From NCBI GenBank assembly GCA_034770075.1, contig JAVJAP010000348.1, positions 62,001-126,000 of the forward strand: a stretch of 64,000 nucleotides of DNA, written 5' to 3'. Both the position numbers and the translations under genes were made by a program. The notes beneath the pieces were generated by a model. That model was not told the origin of the DNA, made no database searches, and saw only the letters and a program-made list of their open reading frames with translations. Shown here one piece after another: positions 45,781 through 60,000 of this stretch. The first letter of the stretch is position 1; the number at the start of each line of letters is the position of its first letter. Source of the DNA: Aralia elata. Lineage: Eukaryota; Streptophyta; Magnoliopsida; Apiales; Araliaceae.

Positions 45781-48439
45781 CTAGCGGACGTGGGGTTTCC
45801 CTGCACACCCGTTCCCGACGTGATTCTGGCCAAGTCCCCCCGTTTCGGGGGTTAACCGGCTTTTCCTTCCCCACTTTTCGGGTGCGTTTTGCCATTTTTA
45901 TTAAGGTGAGGATATTTTCGTAATTTTTGCACACTCCGGCGGACGTGGGGTTTCGTTGCGCACCAGTTCCCGGCGTGATTCTGATCAAGTCCCCCCCGTT
46001 TTGGGGGTCAACCGACTTTTTCTTACCCACTTTTCGGGTGCGTTATGCCCCTTTTTAGTAAGGTGGGGGTATTTTCGCAATTTTCACGCGCTCCGGCAGA
46101 CGTGTGGTTTCGCCGTGCACCTGTTCTCGGCGTGATTCTGGCCAAGTCCCTCCATTTGGGAGCCAACCTGCTTTTCTTTTCCCACTTTTTGGATGCTTTT
46201 TGCCCATTTTTAGTAAGGTGATGGTATTTTCGTAACTTTTGCGCGCTCCGGTGGACGTGGGGTTTCGCTGTGCACATATTCCCTGCGTGATTCTGGCCAA
46301 GGCCTCCCTTTTTGGGGGTCAACTGGCTTTTCTTTCCCCAGTTTTTGGGTGCATTTTTTCCCTTTTTAGTAAGGTGATGGTATTTTCTTAATATTCGCGC
46401 GCCCCAGCGGATGTTGGTTTTCGCTGCGCACCTGTTCCCGACGTGATTCTGGCCAAGTTCCCCCATATTGAAACCGGCATTTCTTTACCCATTTTTCGGC
46501 TGCGTTTTTCCCTTTTATTAAGGTGAGGGTATTTTCATAATTTTTGCTCACTTCGGCAGACATGGGGTTTCGCTGCGCAACTGTTCCCGGCTTGATTCTG
46601 GCCAAGTCCCCCCGTTTTGGGGGTCAACCGACTTTCCTTCCTCACTTTTCGGGTGCCTTTTGCCCTTTTTTAGTAAGGTGGGGATATTTTCGTAAGATTT
46701 GGGCGCTCCGGCGGACGTGGGGTTTCGCTGCGCACCAGTTCCTGACGTGATTCTGGCCTAGTCCCCGTTTTGGGGTCAACCGATTTTTCATTCCCCATTT
46801 TTCGGGTGCGTTTTGCACTTTTTTAGTAAGGTGAGGGTATTTTCGTAATTTTCGCGCGCTCAACCGGACGTTGGGTTTCGTTGCACAATTGTTCTCGGCG
46901 TGATTCTGGCCAAGTCCCCCCGTTTTGGGGGTCAACCGACTTTTCCTTACCCACTTTTCGGGTGCGTTTTGACCCTTTTTAGTAAGGTGAGGGTATATTC
47001 GTAATTTTTGCGCGCTCTGGCGGACGTGGGGTTTCGCTACGCACCTGTTTCTGCCATGATTCTGGCCAAGTCTCCGTGTTTTGGGGATTAACCGTTTTTT
47101 CCTTCCCCACTTTTCGGGTACGTTTTGCCCCTATTTAGTCAGATAAGGGTATTTTCATAATTTGCATGCGCTCCGGCAGACGGGGGGTTTCGCTGCGAAC
47201 CTGTTACCAGCGTAATCCTGGCCAAGTCCCCCGTTTCGGGGGTCAACCGGCTTTTTATGCCCCACTTTTTGGGTGCGTTTTGTCCTTTTTAGTAAAATGA
47301 GGGTATTTTCGTAATTTTTAAGCGCTAAAGCGGACGTGGTGTTTCGCTGCACACCAATTCCGGATGTGATTCTATCCAAGTCCCCCCGTTTTAGGGGTCA
47401 ACCGGCTTTTCCTTCCCCAATTTTCGGGAGCGTTTTGCCCCTTTTTAGTAAGGTGAGGGTATTTTCGTAATTTTCGCCCGCTCAAGAGAACGTGGGGTTT
47501 TCCTGCGCACCCTTTACCGACGTGATTCTGGCCAAGTCCCCGTTTTGGGGTCAACCTGTTTTTCCTTCCCCATATTCGGGTGCGTTTTGCCCCTTTTTAG
47601 TATGGTGAGGGTATTTTCGTAATTTTCGCGCGCTCCGACGGACGTGGGGTTTCGCTGCGCACCTGTTCCAGGCGTGATTCTGGCCAAGTTACCCCGTTTT
47701 GGGGGTCAATCGGCTTTTTCTTCCCAACTTTTCGGGTGTGTTTTGCCCCTTTTTAGTAAGGCGAGGGTATTTTCGTAATTTTTGCGCGTTCCGGCGTACT
47801 AGGGGTTTCGCTGCATACCTGTTCCCGGCGTGATTCTGTCAAAGTCCCCCCGTTTTGGAGGTCAACCGACTTTTCCTTCCCCATTTTTTGGGTGCGTGTA
47901 GCCCCTTTTTAGTAAGGTGAGGGTATTTTCGCAATTTTCGCCCACTCCATCGGATGTGGGGTTTCCCTGCGCACCTATTCCCGACGTGATTCTGGCCAAG
48001 TCCCCCCATTTAGGGGGTTAACCGGCTTTGCCATTTTTATTAAGGTGAGCGTATTTTCGTAATTTGTGCGCACGCCGGCGGACGAGGGATTTCGCTGCGC
48101 ACCTGTTCCTGGCGTGATTCTGGTCAAGGCCCCCCGTTTTGGGGGTCAACCGACTTTTCCTTCCCCACTTTTCGGGTGCGTTTTGCCCCTTTTTAGTAAG
48201 GCGAGGGTATTTTCGTAATTTTTGCGCGTTCCGGTGTACTAGGGGTTTCGCTGCGCACTTGTTCCCGGCGTGATTCTGTCAAAGTCCCCCCGTTTTGGGG
48301 GTCAACCGGCTTTTCCTTCCCCACTTTTTGGGTGCGTTTAACCCCTTTTTAGTAAGGTGAGGGTATTTTCGTAATTTTCGCCCGCTCCAGCAGACGTGGG
48401 GTTTCCTTGTACACCTGTTCCCGACGTAATTTTGGCCAA

Positions 48440-49700
48440 GTCCCCCAGTTTAGGGGGTCAACCGGCTTTTCTTTCCCCACTTTTCGGGTGCATTTTGCGC
48501 CTTTTTATTAAGGTGAGGGTATTTTTGTAATTTTCCCGCGCTCCGACGGACGAGGGGTTTCGTTGTGCACCTGTTCCCAGCGTGATTCTGTCCAAGTCCC
48601 CTCGTTTTGGGGGTCAACCGGCTTTTCCTTCCCCACTTTTCGGATGCATTTTGCCCCTTTTTAGTAAGGTGGGGTATTTTCATAATTTTTGCGCACGCCG
48701 GCGGACGAGGGGTTTCGCTGCGCACCTGTTCCTGGCGTGATTCTGGCCAAGTCCCCCTATTTTGTCGGTTAACCGACTTTTCTTTCCCCACTTTTCGGGT
48801 GTGTTTTGCCCCTTTTTAGTAAGGTGAGGGTATTTTCGTAAATTTTGAGTGCTTCGGTGGACGTGGGGTTTCGTCGCGCACCAGTTCCCGATGTGATTCT
48901 GGCCAACTCCCCCGTTTTGGGGGTCAACCGGGTTTTTCGTCCCCACTTTTCGGGTGCGTTATGCCCCTTTTTAGTAAGGTGGGGGTATTTTCATAATTTT
49001 CACGCTCTCCGGCTGACGTGGGGTTTCGCCGTGCACCTGTTTTCCGGCGTGATTCTAGCCAAGTTTCCCGTTTTGGGGGTCAACCGGCTTTTTCTTTCCC
49101 ACTTTTTGGGTGCGTTTTGCGCCTTTTTAGTAAGGTTAGGGTATTTTCGTAATTTCCACGCGCTCCGGCGAACTAGGGTTTCGCTGGGCACCTGTTCCCG
49201 GCGTGATTCTGTCCAAGCCCCCCGTTTTGGGGGCAACCGGCTTTTTCTTCCCCACTTTTCGGGTGCGTTTTGCCCCTTTTTAGTAAGGTGAGGGTATTTT
49301 TGTAACTTTCGCCCACTTTAGCGGACGTGGGGTTTCCCTGCACACCCGTTCCCGACGTGATTCTGGCCAAGTCCCCCCGTTTCGGGGGTTAACCGGCTTT
49401 TCCTTCCCCACTTTTCGGGTGCGTTTTGCCATTTTCCAAGTCCCCCCGTTTCGGGGGTTTCGCTGCGCATCTGTTCCCGACATGATTCTGGCCAAGTCCC
49501 CCAGTTTAGGGGGTCAACCGGCTTTTCTTTCCCCACTTTTCGGGTGCATTTTGCGCCTTTTTATTAAGGTGAGGGTATTTTTGTAATTTTCCCGCGCTCC
49601 GACGGACGAGGGGTTTCGTTGTGCACCTGTTCCCAGCGTGATTCTGTCCAAGTCCCCCCGTTTTGGGGGTCAACCGGTTTTTCCTTCCCCACTTTTCGGA
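48440..49700 (+). repeat. internal duplication, offset 1056 bp
   Basis: 48440-48655 and 49496-49705 share CCCCCAGTTTAGGGGGTC, GTGCATTTTGCGCC, TTTTCCCGCGCTCCGACGG and TTTCGTTGTGCACCTG almost without difference, and both end at a CGGATGCATTTT variant. Between them lies the second copy of the 45308 block. A deletion monomer (GCCATTTTCCAAGTCC) sits at 49428-49443. Confidence 0.75.
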
Positions 49701-50029
49701 TGCATTTTCGTAATTTTTGCGTACGCCAGCGGACGAGGGGTTGCCCTGCGCACCTGTTCCTGGCGTGATTCTGGCCAAGTCCCCCCGTTTTGTCGGTCAA
49801 CCGGCTTTTCCTTTCCCACTTTTCGGGTGCGTATTGCCCCTTTTTAGTAAGGTGATGGTATTTTCATAATTTTTGAGTGCTTCTGTGGACGTGGGGTTTC
49901 GTCGCGCACCAGTTCCCGACGTGATTCAGTCCAAGTCCCCCGTGTTGGGGGTCAACCGGCTTTTTCTTCCCAATTTTTCAGGTGCGTTATGCTCTTTTTT
50001 AGTATGGTGGGGGTATTTTCGCAATTTTC

Positions 50030-53000
50030 ACGCGCTCCGGCAAACGTGGGGTTTCGCCGTGCACCAGTTCCCGCGCGTGATGCTGGCCAAGTCCCTCCAT
50101 TTGGGAGCCAACCGGCGTTTCTTTTCCCACTTTTTGGGTGCATTTTGCCCATTTTTAAGTAAGGTGATGGTATTTTCGAATTTTTCGCGCACTCCGGTGG
50201 ACATGCGGTTTCGCTGCGCACATGTTCTTTGCGTGATTCTGGTCAAGTCCCCCCGTTTTGGGGGTCAACCGACTTTTCCTTCCCCACTTTTCGGGTGCGT
50301 TATGCCTCTTTTTAGTAAGGTGGGGGTATTTTCGCAATTTTCACGCGCTCCGGCAGACGTGGGGTTTCGCCGTGCATCTGTTCCCGGTGTGATTCTGGCC
50401 AAGTCCCTCCATTTGGGAACTAACAGGCTTTTTTTCTTTTCCCACTTTTTGGGTGCGTTTTGCCCATTTTTATTAAGGTGATGGTATTTTCGCAAATTTT
50501 GCGCGCTCCAGTGGACGTGGGGTTTCGCTGCGCACATGTTTCTTGGATGATTCTGGCCAAGTCCTCCCCCTTTTGGGGGTCAACCGGCTTTTCCTTCCCC
50601 ATTTTTCGGCTGCGTTTTTCCCCTTTAATTAAGGCGAGGATATTTTTGTAATTTTTGCGCGCTCCGACAGACGTGGGGTTTTGCTGCGCAACTGTTCCCG
50701 GCGTGATTCTGGCCAAGTCCCCCCGTTTTGGGGGTAAACCGCTTTTTCTTCCCCAATTTTTGGTTGCGCTTTGCCCCTTTTTAGTAAGGTGAGGGTATTT
50801 TCGTAATTTTTGCGCACTCCAGCTAACTAGGGGTTTCGCTGCGCACCTGTTTCCGGCGTGATTCTGTCCAAGTCCCCCCGTTTTGGGGGTCAACCGGCTT
50901 TTCCCTCCCAACTTTTCGGGTGCATTTTGCCCCTTTTTAGTAAGGTGAGGGTATTTTCGTAATTTTTCCGCGCTCCGACGGACGAGGGGTTTCGCTGCGC
51001 ACTTGTTCCCGGCGTGATTCTGTCCAAGTCACTCCGTTTTGGGGGTCTACCGGCTTTTTTTCCCCACTTTTCGGGTGCGTTTTGCCCCTTTTTAGTAAGG
51101 TGAGGGTATTTTTGAAAATTTTGCCCACTCCAGCGGATGTGGGGTTTCCCTGTGCACTTGTTCCCGACGTGATTCTGGCCAAGTCCCCCCATTTAGGGGG
51201 TTAACCGGCTTTGCCATTTTTATTAAGGTGAGCGTATTTTCGTAATTTGTGCGCACGCCGGTGGACGAGGGATTTCGCTGCGCACTTGTTCCTGGCGTGA
51301 TTCAGGCCAAGTCCCCCCGTTTTGTAGGTCAACTGGCTTTTACTTCCCCACTTTTCGGGTGCGTTTTGCCCCATTTTAGTAAGGTGAGGGTATTTTCGTA
51401 ATTTTTGAGTGCTTCGGTGGATGTGGGGTTTCGTCGCACACCTGTTCCCGACGTGATTCTGGCCAAGTCCCCCGTTTTGGGGGCCAACCGGCTTTTTCTT
51501 CCGCACTTTTTCGGTGCGTTATGCCCCTTTTTAGTAAGGTGGGGGTATTTTCGCAATTTTTACGCGCTCCGGCAGACGTGTGGTTTCGCCGTGCACTGTT
51601 CCCGGCGTGATTATGGCCAAGTCCCTCCATTTTTGAGCCAACCGGCTTTTCTTTTCCCACTTTTTGGGTGCTTTTTGCCCATTTTTAAGTAAGGTGATGT
51701 TATTTTCGCAATTTTCATGCGTTCCGGTGGACGTGGGGTTTCGCTGCGCACATGTTTCTTGCGCGATACTGGCCAAGTCCCCCCGTTTTGGGGGTCAACC
51801 GGCTTTTCCTTCCCCACTTTTCGGGTGTATTTTTCCCCTTTTTAGTAAGGTGATGGTATTTTCTTAATTTTCGCGTGCTCCGGCAGACGTGGGGTTTCGC
51901 TGCGCACCTGTTCCCGACGGGATTCTGGCCAAGTCCCCCCGTTCTGGAACCGGCTTTTTCTTCCCCATTTTTCGGCTGCGTTTTTCCCCTTATATAAAGG
52001 TGAGGGTATTTTCGTAATTTTTGCGCACTCCGGCAAACGTGGGGTTTCGCCGTGCACCAGTTCCCGGCGTGATGCTGGCCAAGTCCCTCCATTTGGGAGC
52101 CAACCGGCGTTTCTTTTCCCACTTTTTGGGTGCATTTTGCCCATTTTTAAGTAAGGTGATGGTATTTTCGCATTTTTCGCGCACTCCGCTGGACGTGCGG
52201 TTTCGCTGCGCACATGTTCTTTGCGTGATTCTGGTCAAGTCCCCCCATTTTGGGGTCAACCGACTTTTCCTTCCCCACTTTTCGGGTGCGTTATGCCTCT
52301 TTTTAGTAAGGTGGGGGTATTTTCGCAATTTTCACGCGCTGCGGCAGACGTGGGGTTTCGCCGTGCATCTGTTGCCGGCGTGATTCTGGCCAAGTCCCTC
52401 CATTTGGGAACTAACCGGCTTTTTTTCTTTTCCCACTTTTTGGGTGCGTTTTGCCCATTTTTAGTAAGGTGATGGTATTTTCGCAATTTTCGCGCGCTCC
52501 AGTGGACGTGGGGTTTCGCTGCGCACATTTTTCTTGGATGATTCTGGCCAAGTCCTCCCCTTTTGGGGGTCAACCGGCTTTTCCTTCCCCATTTTTCGGC
52601 TGCGTTTTTCCCCTTTAATTAAGGCGAGGGTATTTTTGTAATTTTTGCGCGCTCCGACAGACGTGGGGTTTCGCTGTGCAACTGTTCCCGGCGTGATTCT
52701 GGCCAAGTCCCCCCGTTTTGGGGGTCAACCGCTTTTTCTTCCCCAATTTTTGGTTGAAAATTGCCCCTTTTTAGTAAGGTGAGGGTATTTTCGTAATTTT
52801 TGCGCGCTCCATCTAACTAGGGGTTTCGCTGCGCACCTGTTTCCGGCGTGATTTTGTCTAAGTCCCCCCGTTTTGGGGGTCAACCGGCTTTTCCTTACCC
52901 ACTTTTCGGGTGCGTTTAGCCCCTTTTTAGTAAGGTGAGGGCATTTTCGTAATTTTTGCCCGCTCCAGCGGACGTGGGTTTCCCTGTACACCTGTTCCCG

Positions 53001-54000
53001 ACGTAATTCTAGCCAAGTCCCCCCGTTTAGGGGGTTAACTGGCTTTTCCTTCTCCACTTTTCGGGTGCGTTTTGCCCTTTTTAAGCAAGGTTATGGTATT
53101 TTCATAATTTTTGCATGCTCCGGTGGACGTGGGGTTTCGCTGAGCACCTATTCTCTGCGTGATTCTTACCAAGTCCCCCCGTTTTGGGGGTCAACCGGCT
53201 TTTCCCTCCCAACTTTTCGGGTGCATTTTGCCCCTTTTTAGTAAGGTGAGGGTATTTTCGTAATTTTTCCGCGCTCCGACAGACGAGGGGTTTCGCTGCG
53301 CACCTGTTCCCGGCGTGATTCTGTCCAAGTCACTCCGATTTGGGGGTCAACCGGCTTTTTTTCCCCACTTTTCGGGTGCGTTTTGCCCCTTTTTAGTAAG
53401 GTGGGGGTATTTTCGAAATTTTTGCCCACTCCAGCGGATGTGGGGTTTCCCTGTGCACCTGTTCCCGACGGGATTCTGGCCAAGTCCCCCCATTTAGGGG
53501 GTCAACCGGCTTTGCCATTTTTATTAAGGTGAGCGTATTTTCGTAATTTGTGCGCACGGCGGCGGACGAGGGATTTCGCTGCGCACTTGTTCCTGGCGTG
53601 ATTCAGGCCAAGTCCCCCCGTTTTGTAGGTCAACTGGCTTTTCCTTCCCCACTTTTCGGGTGCATTTTGCCCCTTTTTAGTAAGGTGAGGGTATTTTCGT
53701 AATTTTTTAGTGCTTCGGTGGATGTGGGGTTTCGTCGCGCACCTGTTCCCGACGTGATTCTGGCCAAGTCCCCAGTTTTGGGGGCCAAGCGGCTTTTTCT
53801 TCCCCACTTTTTCGGTGCGTTATGCCCCTTTTTAGTAAGGTGGAGGTATTTTCGCAATTTTTACGCGCTCCGGCAGACGTGTGGTTTCGCCGTGCACTGT
53901 TCCCGGCGTGAATATGGCCAAGTCCCTCCATTTTGGGGGTCAACCGGCTTTTCCTTTCCCACTTTTTCGGGTGTATTTTTCCCCTTTTTATTAAGGTGAT
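50030..54000 (+). repeat. two-kilobase tandem duplication within the array
   Basis: 50030-50900 pairs with 52023-52895 at an offset near 1990 bp (shared CAAACGTGGGGTTTCGCCGT, GTGATGCTGG, CATCTGTT, GGATGATTCTGG, CTAACTAGGGG). 50880-51700 pairs with 53180-53960 at an offset near 2301 bp (shared TTTTTCCGCGCTCCGAC, AAGTCACTCCG, AATTTGTGCGCACG, TGATTCAGGCC, CACTGTTCCCGG). The 311-bp jump equals two extra monomers in the second copy. Confidence 0.78.
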
Positions 54001-57000
54001 GGTATTTTCTTAATTTTTGCGCGCTCCAGTGGACGTGGGGTTTCGCTGCGCACCTGTTCCCGACGGGATTTTGGCCAAGTCCCCCCGTTTTGGAACCGAC
54101 TTTTCCTTCCCCATTTTTTGGCTGCGTTCTTCCCCTTTTATTAAGGTGAGGGTATTTTCGTAATTTTTGCACGCTCCGACAGACGTGGGGTTTCGCTGCG
54201 CAACTGTTCCCGGCGTGATTCTGGGCAAGTCCCCCCGTTTTGGGGGTCAACCGACTTTTCTTTCCCCACTTTCCGGGTGCGTTATGCCTCTTTTTAGTAA
54301 GGTGGGGGTATTTTCGCCTACTCCAGCGGATGTGGGGTTTCCCTGCGCACCTGTTCCCGACGTGATTCTGGCCAAGTCCCCCCATTTAGGGGGTTAACCG
54401 GCTTTGCCATTTTTATTAAGGTGATAGTATTTTCATAATTTGTGCGCACACCGGCGGACGAAGGATTTCGCTGCGCACCTGTTCCTGGCGTGATTCTGGC
54501 CAAGTCCCCCCGTTTTGTCGGTCAACCGGCTTTTCCTTCCCCACTTTTCGGGTGCGTTTTGCCCCTTTTTAGTAAGGTGAGGGTATTTTCGTAATTTTTG
54601 AGTGCTTCGGTGGATGTAGGGTTTCGTCGCGCACCAGTTCCCGACGTGATTCTGGCCAAGTCCCCCGTTTTGGGGATCAACCGGCTTTTTCTTCCCCCCT
54701 TTTTTGGGTGCGTGATGCCCTTTTTTAGTAAAGTGGGGCTATTTTCGCAATTTTCACGCGCTCCGGCAGACGTGTGGTTTCGCCGTGCACTGTTCCCAGC
54801 GTGATTCTGGCCAAGTCCCTCCATTTGCGAGCCAACCGGCTTTTTTTTCCCCTTTTTGGGTGCTTTTTGCCCATTTTTAAGTAAGGTGATGGTATTTTCG
54901 AAATTTTCACGCGCTCCGGTGGACTTGGGGTTTCGCTGCCCACATGTTTTACTTGCGCGATTCTAGCCAAGTCCCCCCGTTTTGGGGGTCAACCGGCTTT
55001 TCCTTCCCCACTTTTCGAGTGTATTTTTCCCCTTTTTAGTAAGGTGATGGTATTTTCTTTATTTTTGCGCGCTCCGGCAGACGTGGGGTTTCGCTGCGCA
55101 CCTATTCCCGACGGGATTCTGGCCAAGTCCCCGTGTTTTGGAACCGGCTTTTCTTTCCCCATTTTTCGGCTGCGTTTTTCCCCTTTTATAAAGGTGAGGG
55201 TATTTTCGTAATTTTCGCGGCCTCCGACAGATGTGGGTTGTCGCTGCGCAACAGTTCCCGGCGTGATTCTGGTTAAGTCCTCCCGTTTTGGGGGTTAACC
55301 GACTTTTTCTTCCCCACTTTTCGGGTACGTTTTGCCCCTTTTTAGTAAGGTGAGGATATTTTCGTAATTTTTCCGCGGTCCAACGGACGAGGGGTTTTGC
55401 TGCGCACCTGTTCCCGGCGTGATTTTATCCAAGTCCCTCCGTTTTGAGGGTCAACCGACTTTTTCTTCCCCACTTTTCGGGTGCATTTTGCCCCTTTTAA
55501 GTAAGGTGAGGGTATTTTCGCAATTTTTATCCACTCCAGCGGATGTGGGGTTTCCCTGCGCACCTGTTACCGACGTGATTCTGGCCAAGTCCCCCATTTA
55601 GGGGGTTAACCGGCTTTTCCTTCTTCATTTTTTGGGTGCGTTTTGCCATTTTTATTAAGCTGAGCGTATTTTCGTAGTTTTTGCGCACGCCGGCGGACGA
55701 GTGGTTTCGCTGCGCACCTGTTTCTAGCGTGGTTCTGGCCAAGTCCCCCCGTTTTGTCGGTCAACCGGCTTTTCCTTCCCCACTTTTCGGGTGCGTTTTG
55801 CCCCTTTTTAGTAAGGTGAGGGTATTTTCATAATTTTCAAGTGCTTCGGTGGATGTGGGGTTTCGTCGCGCAGTCCTGACGTGATTCTGGCCAAGTCCCC
55901 CGTTTTGGGGGTCAACCAGCTTTTTCGTCCCCACTTTTCGGGTGCGTTATGCCCCTTTTTAGTAAGGTGGGGGTATTTTCGCAATTTTCACGCACTCAAG
56001 CAGACGTGTGGTTTCACCGTGCACTGTTCCCGTTGTGATTCTGGCCAAGTCCCTCCATTTGTGAGCCAACCGGCTTTTCTTTTCCTACTTTTTGGGTGCT
56101 TTTTGCCCATTTTTAAGTAAGGTGAACAATTTTCGCAATTTTCACGCGCTCCGGTGGACGTGGGGTTTCGCTGCGCACATGTTACTTGTGTGATTCTGGC
56201 CAAGTCCCCCCGTTTTGGGGGTCAACGGCTTTTCCTTCCCCACTTTTCGGGTGTATTGTTCCCCTTTTTAGTAAGGTGATGGTATTTTCTTAATTTTCAC
56301 GCGCTCCGGCAGACGTGGGATTTTGCAGCGCACCTGTTCCCGACGGGATTTTGGCCAAGTCCCCCCGTTTTGGAACCGGCTTTTCCTTCCCCATTTTTCG
56401 GCTGCGTTTTTCCCCTTTTATAAAGGTGAGGGTATTTTCGTAATTTTCGCGGCCTCCGACTGATGTGGGTTGTCGCTGCGCAACTGTTCTCGGCGTGATT
56501 CTGGTCAAGTCCTCCCGTTTTGGGGGTTAACCGACTTTTTCTTCCCCACTTTTCGGGTACGTTTTGCCCCTTTTTAGTAAGGTGAGGATATTTTCGTAAT
56601 TTCTGTGCGCTCCAGTTCTCGGCGTGATTCTGGCCAAGTCCCCGTTTTGGGGTCAATCGGCTTTTTCTTCCCCATTTTCGGGTGCGTTTTGCACCTTTTT
56701 AGTATGGTGAGGGTATTTTCGTAATTTTTGCGCGCTCCGACCGACGTGGGGTTTCGCTGCGCACCTGTCCCGGCTTGATTCTGGCCATGTTTCCCGTTTT
56801 GGGGGTCAACCGGCTTTTTCTTTCCCACTTTTTGGGTGCGTTTTGCCCTTTTTAGTAGAGTGAGGGTATTTTTGGAATTTGCGCGCGCTCCGGCGAACTA
56901 GGGGTTTCGCAGTGCACCTGTTCCTGGCGTGATTCTGTCCAAGTCCCCCCGTTTTGGGGGTCAATCGGCTTTTTTTCCCCACTTTTCGGGTGCGTTTTGC

Positions 57001-60000
57001 CCCTTTTTAGTAAGGTGATGGTATTTTCGCAATTTTCGCCCGCACCAGCGGACATAGGGTTACCCTTCACGCCAGTTCCTGACGTGATTCTGGCCAAGTC
57101 CCCCCGTTTAGGGGATTAACCGGCTTTTCTTTCCCCACTTTTCGGGTGCATTTTGTCATTTTTATTAAGGTGAGGGTATTTTCGTAATTTTTGCGCACAC
57201 CGGCGGACGTGGGGTTTCGCTGCGCACTTGTTCCCGGCATAATTCTAGCCAAGTCCCCCCGTTTTTGGGGTCAACTGGCTTTTCTTTCCCCACTTTTCGT
57301 GTGCGTATTCTCCCTTTTAGTAAGGTGAGGGTATTTCGTAATTTTCGAATGTTTCGGTGGACGTGGGGTTTCGTTGCGCACAAGTTCCCGACGTGATTCT
57401 AGCCAAGTCCCTCGTTTTGGGTGTCAACCGGCTTTTTCTTCCCCACTTTTCGGGTGCGTTATGCACCTTTTTAGTAAGGTGGGGGTATTTTTGTAATTTT
57501 CACGCGCTCCGGCAGACGTGGGGTTTCGCTGTTCACCTGTTCCCGGCGTGATTCTGGCCAAGTCCCTCCATTTGGGAGCCAATCGTCTTTTTTTCTTTTC
57601 CCACTTTTTGGGTGCGTTTTGCCCATTTTTAAGTAAGGTGATGGTATTTTCGCAATTTTCGCGCGCTCCGGTGGACGTGGGGTTTCGCTGCGCACAGGTT
57701 CTTTGCATAATTCTGGCCAAGTCCCCCCATTTTGGGGGTCGACCGGCTTTTCCTTCCCCCACTTTTCGGGTGTATTTTTCCCCTTTTTATTAAGGTGATG
57801 GTATTTTCTTAATTTTCGCGCTCTCCAGCGGACGTGGGGTTTCGCTGCGCATCTGTTCCTGACGGGATTCTGGCCAAGTCCCCCCGTTTTGGAACCGGCT
57901 TTTCCTTCCCTATTTTTCGGCTGCGTTTTTCCCCTTTTATTAAGGTGAGGGTATTTTCGTAATTTTCACACGCTCCGACAGACGTGGGTTTTCGCTGCGC
58001 AACTGTTCCCGTCGTGATTCTGGTCAAGTCCCCCAGTTTTGGGGGTCAACCGACTTTTCCTTCCCCATTTTTCGGGTGCGTTATGCCACTTTTCAGTAAG
58101 GTGGGGGTATTTTCGCAATTTTCACGCGCTCCGGCAGACGTGGGGTTTCGCCGTGCATCTGTTCACGGCGTGATTTTGGCCAAGTCCCTCTATTTGGGAG
58201 CTAACCGGCTTTTTTCTTTTCCCACTTTTTGGGTGCGTTTTGCCCATTTTTAGTAAGGTGATGGTATTTTCGCAATTTTCGCGCGCTCTAGTGGACGTGG
58301 GGCTTCGCTGCGCACATGTTCCTTGCATGATTCTGGCCAAGTCCTCCCCCTTTTGGGGGTCAACCGGCTTTTTCCGCCCCATTTTTCGGCTGCGTTTTTC
58401 CCCTTTAATTAAGGCGAGGGTATTTTCGTAATTTTTGCGCGCTCCGACAGACGTGGGGTTTCGCTGCGCAACTGTTCCCGGCGTGATTCTGGCCAAGTCC
58501 CCCCGTTTTGGGGGTCAACCCGCTTTTTCTTCCCCAATTTTCGGTTGCACTTTGCCCCTTTTTAGTAAGGTGAGGGTATTTTCGTAATTTTTGCGCGTTC
58601 TGACTAACTAGGGGTTTCGCTGCGCACCTGTTTCCGGCGTGATTCTGTCCAAGTCCCTCCGTTTTAGGGGTCAACCAGCTTTTCCTTCCCCACTTTTTGG
58701 GTGCGTTTAGCCCCTTTTTAGTAAGGTAAGTGTATTTTCGTAATTTTCGTCCGCTCCAGCGGACGTGGGATTTCCCTGTACACCTGTTCCCGACGTAATT
58801 TTGGCCAAGTCCCCCCGTTTAGGGGTTAACCGGCTTTTCCTTCCCCACTTTTCGGGTGCGTTTTGCCCTTTTTAAGTAAGGTTATGGTATTTTCGTAATT
58901 TTTGCGTGCTCCGGTGGACGTGGGGTTTCGCTACGCACCTGTTCTCTGTGTGATTTTGGCCAAGTCCCCCCGTTTTGGGGGTCAACCGGCTTTTGCCTCC
59001 CAACTTTTCGGGTGCGTTTTGCCCCTTTTTAGTAAGGTGAGGGTATTTTCGTAATTTTTCCGCGCTCCCACGGGTGAGGGGTTTCCCTGCGCACCTGTTC
59101 TCGACGTGATTCTGTCCAAGTTCCTCCGTTTAGGGGGTTAACCGGCTTTGCCATTTTTATTAAGGTGAGCGTATTTTCGTAATATGTGCGCACGCCGGCG
59201 GACGAGGGATTTCGCTGCGCACCTGTTCCTGGCGTGATTCTGGCCAAGTCCCCCCGTTTTGTCGGTCAACCGGCTTTTCCTTCCCCACTTTTCGGGTGCG
59301 TTTTGCCACTTTTTAGTAAGGTCAGGGTATTTTCGTAATTTTTGAGTGCTTCGGTGGATGTGGGGTTTCGTCGCGCACTAGTTTCCGACGTGATTCTGGC
59401 CAAGTCCCCCGTTTTGGGGGCCAACCGGCTTTTTCTTCCTCAATTTTTGGGTGCGTTATGCCCCTTTTTAGTAAGGTAGGGGTATTTTCGCAATTTTCAC
59501 GTGCTCCAGCAGACGTTTGGTTTCGCCGTGCACTGTTCCCGGCGTGATTCTGGCCAAGTCCCTCCATTTGTGAGGCAACCGGCTTTTCTTTTCCCACTTT
59601 TTGGGTGCTTTTTGCCCATTTTTAAGTAAGGTGATGATATTTTCGCAATTTTTATGCGCTCCGATGGACGTGGGGTTTCGCTGCGCACATGTTACTTGCG
59701 TGATTCTGGCTAAGTCCCCCCGTTTTGGGGGTCAACCGGCTTTTCCTTCCCTATTTTCTTAATTTTCTTAATTTTCGCGTGCTCCGGCAGACGTGGGGTT
59801 TCGCTGCGCACCTGTTCCCGACAGGATTCTGGCCAAGTCCCCCCGTTTTGGAACTGACTTTTCCTTCCCCATTTTTCGGCTGCGTTTTTCCTCTTTTATA
59901 AAGGTGAGGGTATTTTCGTAATTTTTGTGTGCTCCGGCAGATGTGGGGTTTCACTGCGCAACTGTTCCCGGCGTGATTCTGGTCAAGTCCCCCCGTTTTG

